From assembly GCA_021828925.1 (NCBI GenBank), contig JAJZCT010000159.1, positions 1 through 7,325 on the forward strand: a DNA stretch of 7,325 nucleotides, written 5' to 3'. Each line of letters starts with the position of its first letter. Position 1 is the first letter of the stretch. The translations under genes and the position numbers were made by a program. Below are positions 6,142-7,325 of the stretch, in pieces. Source of the DNA: Planctomycetota bacterium (GTDB taxonomy: Bacteria; Planctomycetota; Phycisphaerae; WQYP01). The notes below the pieces were generated by a model that was not told the origin of the DNA, made no database searches, and worked only from the letters and a program-made list of their open reading frames with translations.

Positions 6142-6852
6142 CTAATCAATAACGATCACGCAAAGATCCTTGGGGCCATGCACGCCGGTCACCAGATTCA
6201 TTTCAATATCCGCGGTTTTACTCGGGCCGTTGATAATCACGACATTGGAAGCCATGCGCCCTCCGGTATCGCGCAATACATGCGGCAGCGCGTCGATCAT
6301 ATCAGCGACAATCCGTACCGCCGGCAGCAGCACAATATGCAGGGGAATCGTCAGCGTTGTCGAGCGGCCAAAGCCGGGATCACTCCAGACCATCAACGCG
6401 CCGGTATCCGCTAAGCCATAGCGGCAATCCGTAATGCCCGCATCGCACTGAAATACCAGCTTTTCACAATTCGGATCTGTCCAGAGGTCAATGCGATATC
6501 CCCTGGCCTGTAAATGGCCGGCGATTAAATCTTCAGGCAAATCTGCCATATTCACCATGATCGACTTCACGTTTCGAGTCGCTAAAAGCTCATCAATGGC
6601 AGGAATTATCCCCTCAGAATTGGTGCGCGTAACCGTCATGCCGTTAGTGCGGGCCTGCTGCATCCATCGCTCCACCCGGCGCGGATCACCGGCGGCAACC
6701 TGTCGCAGTAATTTTTCCCGTATTTCCGGCCGGGCGTCAGGGGCCGGCGCAGGTCCTGCCGCACTATGGCCCAGGGCATGGCGCACAGAGGCTAAAAACT
6801 CCAGGCGCTGAGCCTTATTGCCCTCTGAACTGTGCAGGGAATCAAGTGTCAT
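6142..6852 (-). CDS. lutC: LutC/YkgG family lactate utilization protein C
   Basis: This 236-residue protein of the LUD domain family belongs to the LutABC complex, which in Bacillus subtilis oxidises L-lactate to pyruvate in the cytosol. LutC itself has no iron-sulfur cluster and its exact part is not settled. Family features are CRYGLADTGALMVWSDPG (143-160), the run TLTIPLHIVLLPAVRIV (166-182) and the C-terminal GPSKTADIE (209-217) with GVHGP (223-227). The N-terminal 55 residues are Ala/Pro-rich and variable. GGAAGG at 6864-6869 precedes ATG 6852 by 11 nt. The possible ATG 6861 and GTG 6864 lie too close to it or overlap it, so 6852 is preferred. It follows lutB by 36 bp on the same strand and ends the operon. 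Confidence 0.9.
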   Translation of the reverse strand: MTLDSLHSSEGNKAQRLEFLASVRHALGHSAAGPAPAPDARPEIREKLLRQVAAGDPRRVERWMQQARTNGMTVTRTNSEGIIPAIDELLATRNVKSIMVNMADLPEDLIAGHLQARGYRIDLWTDPNCEKLVFQCDAGITDCRYGLADTGALMVWSDPGFGRSTTLTIPLHIVLLPAVRIVADMIDALPHVLRDTGGRMASNVVIINGPSKTADIEMNLVTGVHGPKDLCVIVID

Positions 6853-6888
6853 TATTATCATCACCTTCCGAAGCCGCGAGGCACCATG

Positions 6889-7325
6889 CTATTTTCCACG
6901 ATTCTCACCGGAGCGATACTGCTTATAGACGTAGCGAAAATCGTGCTTCGCCGGCACGGGGAAATCTCTCTGGGAGGTCCAGCCTGCGGCCGGGCCAGGC
7001 AGTTTTTTTATCCAGCCGTCTTTACTTCCAATTGCGCGCAGCACCACCCGCTGGACAACCTGCCCCAGCCGATAGCTCCAGGCGTGCCGCAGCCCCCACG
7101 ACCATAGCTTAAAGATAATCCGTTCCGAACGGCTGGTAATACCCTGTTGCACTTCATCTTTTCTCAGTTTGATGAGAAACTCCGGGATATTGATTTTGAC
7201 CGGACAGGCCTCAAAGCAGGCCCCGCATAAACTCGATGCGTGTGGCAAATGCTTATGATTTTCCAGCCCGTTAAATAGCGGTGTTAATAATGCCCCAATC
7301 GGCCCGGGATACACGCTGCCATACG
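6889..7325 (-). CDS. lutB: LutB iron-sulfur protein, C-terminal part (runs off the window)
   Basis: The reading frame is open to the right edge, giving the last 144 or so residues of LutB, the electron-transferring iron-sulfur subunit of the LutABC lactate oxidation system. The visible part starts YGSVYPGPIGALLTP, a strongly conserved LutB segment. Then comes ASSLCGACFEACPVKINIP, three cysteines in CxxCxxxCP spacing from the second 4Fe-4S site. The C-terminal extension is typical of LutB and ends GWTSQRDFPVPAKHDFRYVYKQYR before the TAG stop at 6889. The true start, the first ferredoxin motif and the LUD-like N-terminal domain lie outside the window. An in-frame GTG at 7314 is internal, not the start. 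lutA, if present, should lie further right. Confidence 0.93.
   Translation of the reverse strand, partial: YGSVYPGPIGALLTPLFNGLENHKHLPHASSLCGACFEACPVKINIPEFLIKLRKDEVQQGITSRSERIIFKLWSWGLRHAWSYRLGQVVQRVVLRAIGSKDGWIKKLPGPAAGWTSQRDFPVPAKHDFRYVYKQYRSGENRGK

Overview
This is an ordinary chromosomal stretch of a bacterium. Gene content and intergenic style suggest a Planctomycetota/Phycisphaerae-like organism, or a relative known only from metagenomes. The hints are a Rv2613c-like HIT protein, a degenerate receiver beginning ILDVGQCGFD, and an intergenic region built from short degenerate repeats. This placement comes from memory of families, not from a search. Base composition is moderate and looks even across the genes. 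Apart from a possible transposon end at the left edge, no clear mobile element, CRISPR array or defence system is visible.

Layout, left to right: a possible transposon end or repeated protein-binding site (1-50) abuts a tRNA-Gln(CTG) gene on the minus strand (51-121). After a GC-rich hairpin comes zwf (335-1873, minus), encoding glucose-6-phosphate dehydrogenase. It has a recognisable promoter, and a perfect inverted repeat lies over the expected transcription start. Divergent from zwf is a HIT-family nucleotide hydrolase/phosphorylase (2010-2504, plus). It converges, with 8 bp between the genes, on a two-gene minus-strand unit: a small receiver-like protein lacking the phospho-acceptor Asp (4292-4672), then a GT39/ArnT-like membrane glycosyltransferase (2513-4255). 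Divergent from that unit is a Cof-type HAD phosphatase (4820-5746, plus), whose promoter appears to start transcription at the ATG itself.

A 395-bp gene-free region (5747-6141) follows. It holds several repeat modules, ending in two facing arrays of related 7-bp repeats that could fold back on each other. On the right, minus strand, are lutC (6142-6852) and the 3' part of lutB (6889-7325, running off the window), two components of the LutABC L-lactate oxidation system.

Functionally the window mixes central carbon metabolism (the oxidative pentose phosphate entry step and lactate oxidation), nucleotide and phosphate-ester housekeeping, and envelope glycosylation. The genes do not form one pathway. 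The most noteworthy items are the non-canonical receiver paired with the glycosyltransferase, the facing heptad arrays, the zwf operator candidate, the leaderless HAD gene and the 10-bp-phased TGAC boxes beside the tRNA. None amounts to a clearly new biological system.
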